From the NCBI GenBank assembly GCA_958435545.1, contig CAUBGU010000087.1, positions 1 to 5,224 of the forward strand: DNA of 5,224 bases. The letters run 5' to 3'. Positions within the stretch are counted from its first letter, which is position 1. The number at the start of each line of letters is the position of its first letter. Below are positions 5,196 through 5,224 of this stretch, one piece after another. A program made the translations under genes and the position numbers. The notes below the pieces were generated by a model. That model was not told where the DNA came from. It saw only the letters and a list, made by a program, of their open reading frames with translations, and did no database searches. This stretch comes from an uncultured Collinsella sp. (GTDB lineage Bacteria; Actinomycetota; Coriobacteriia; Coriobacteriales; Coriobacteriaceae).

Positions 5196-5224
5196 ATGAC
5201 GAAAGGTCTGCACGTGCCTTCCGA
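5196..5224 (+). CDS. arcA: Start of a gene, probably arginine deiminase (partial)
   Basis: ATG at 5196 opens a frame reading MTKGLHVPS followed by a codon beginning GA (Asp or Glu) at the window edge. Arginine deiminases characteristically begin with a short variable stretch and then (I/L)HVxSEIG, so GLHVPS(E) is a good match over the few residues available. The enzyme hydrolyses arginine to citrulline and ammonia in the cytoplasm, the first step of the ATP-yielding arginine deiminase pathway. The start is well fixed: an in-frame TAG lies at 5187-5189 with no other start codon after it, and a purine-rich aggtaggagg (5184-5193) precedes it. AGGAGG itself is only 2 nt from the ATG, so pairing through the upstream aaaggtagg is more likely. 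Only nine complete codons are seen, so the identity is a reasoned guess. ppk is divergent across about 555 bp. Confidence 0.5.

Noticed and set aside
5001..5213. 70-codon minus-strand open frame
   Set aside because: It overlaps the promoter, leader and start of the probable arcA, lacks a ribosome binding site, and has no family character.

Overview
The window looks like a chromosomal segment of a high-GC Gram-positive gut anaerobe, most likely a Coriobacteriia member such as Collinsella. This is inferred from the GC-rich coding sequence, a PTS-type permease, an IS150-group remnant, a class I polyphosphate kinase, and a probable arginine deiminase start. No rRNA or other taxonomic marker is present, so the assignment is tentative.

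Layout from left to right. Bases 3-161 hold the last 52 codons of a plus-strand membrane protein, probably a PTS EIIC permease, followed by a GC-rich hairpin (217-251). Bases 299-716 are a 418-bp, internally deleted IS3-family (IS150-group) element. It keeps both terminal inverted repeats, the start of orfA and the end of orfB, but has lost most of the transposase. Five bases further on is a 21-bp-arm palindrome (722-775) that resembles a REP-type element. Two long minus-strand genes follow: a TrmA/RlmD-family 23S rRNA uracil-C5 methyltransferase (811-2124) and polyphosphate kinase ppk1 (2238-4640). An intrinsic terminator (2173-2214) separates them. About 555 bp of largely AT-rich non-coding DNA (4641-5195) then separates ppk from a divergent plus-strand gene. 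Its first nine complete codons (MTKGLHVPS, then D/E) match the start of arginine deiminases (arcA).

Functional reading. ppk makes inorganic polyphosphate from ATP. The divergent gene, if it is arcA, opens the arginine deiminase route, which yields ATP through carbamate kinase. The shared intergenic region carries helically phased TGAAT half-sites of the ArgR type, a 21-bp-spaced ACCGTTC repeat, a plausible -10 box, and a short structured leader with a GAAA tetraloop hairpin. The PPK carries an unusual roughly 100-residue C-terminal tail: a Pro/Glu/Ala-rich linker ending in a basic, Gly/Leu-rich segment.

Nothing here amounts to a clear new system such as a defence island or CRISPR array. The best leads are the PPK tail, the ppk/arcA control region, and the mini-IS next to a palindrome.
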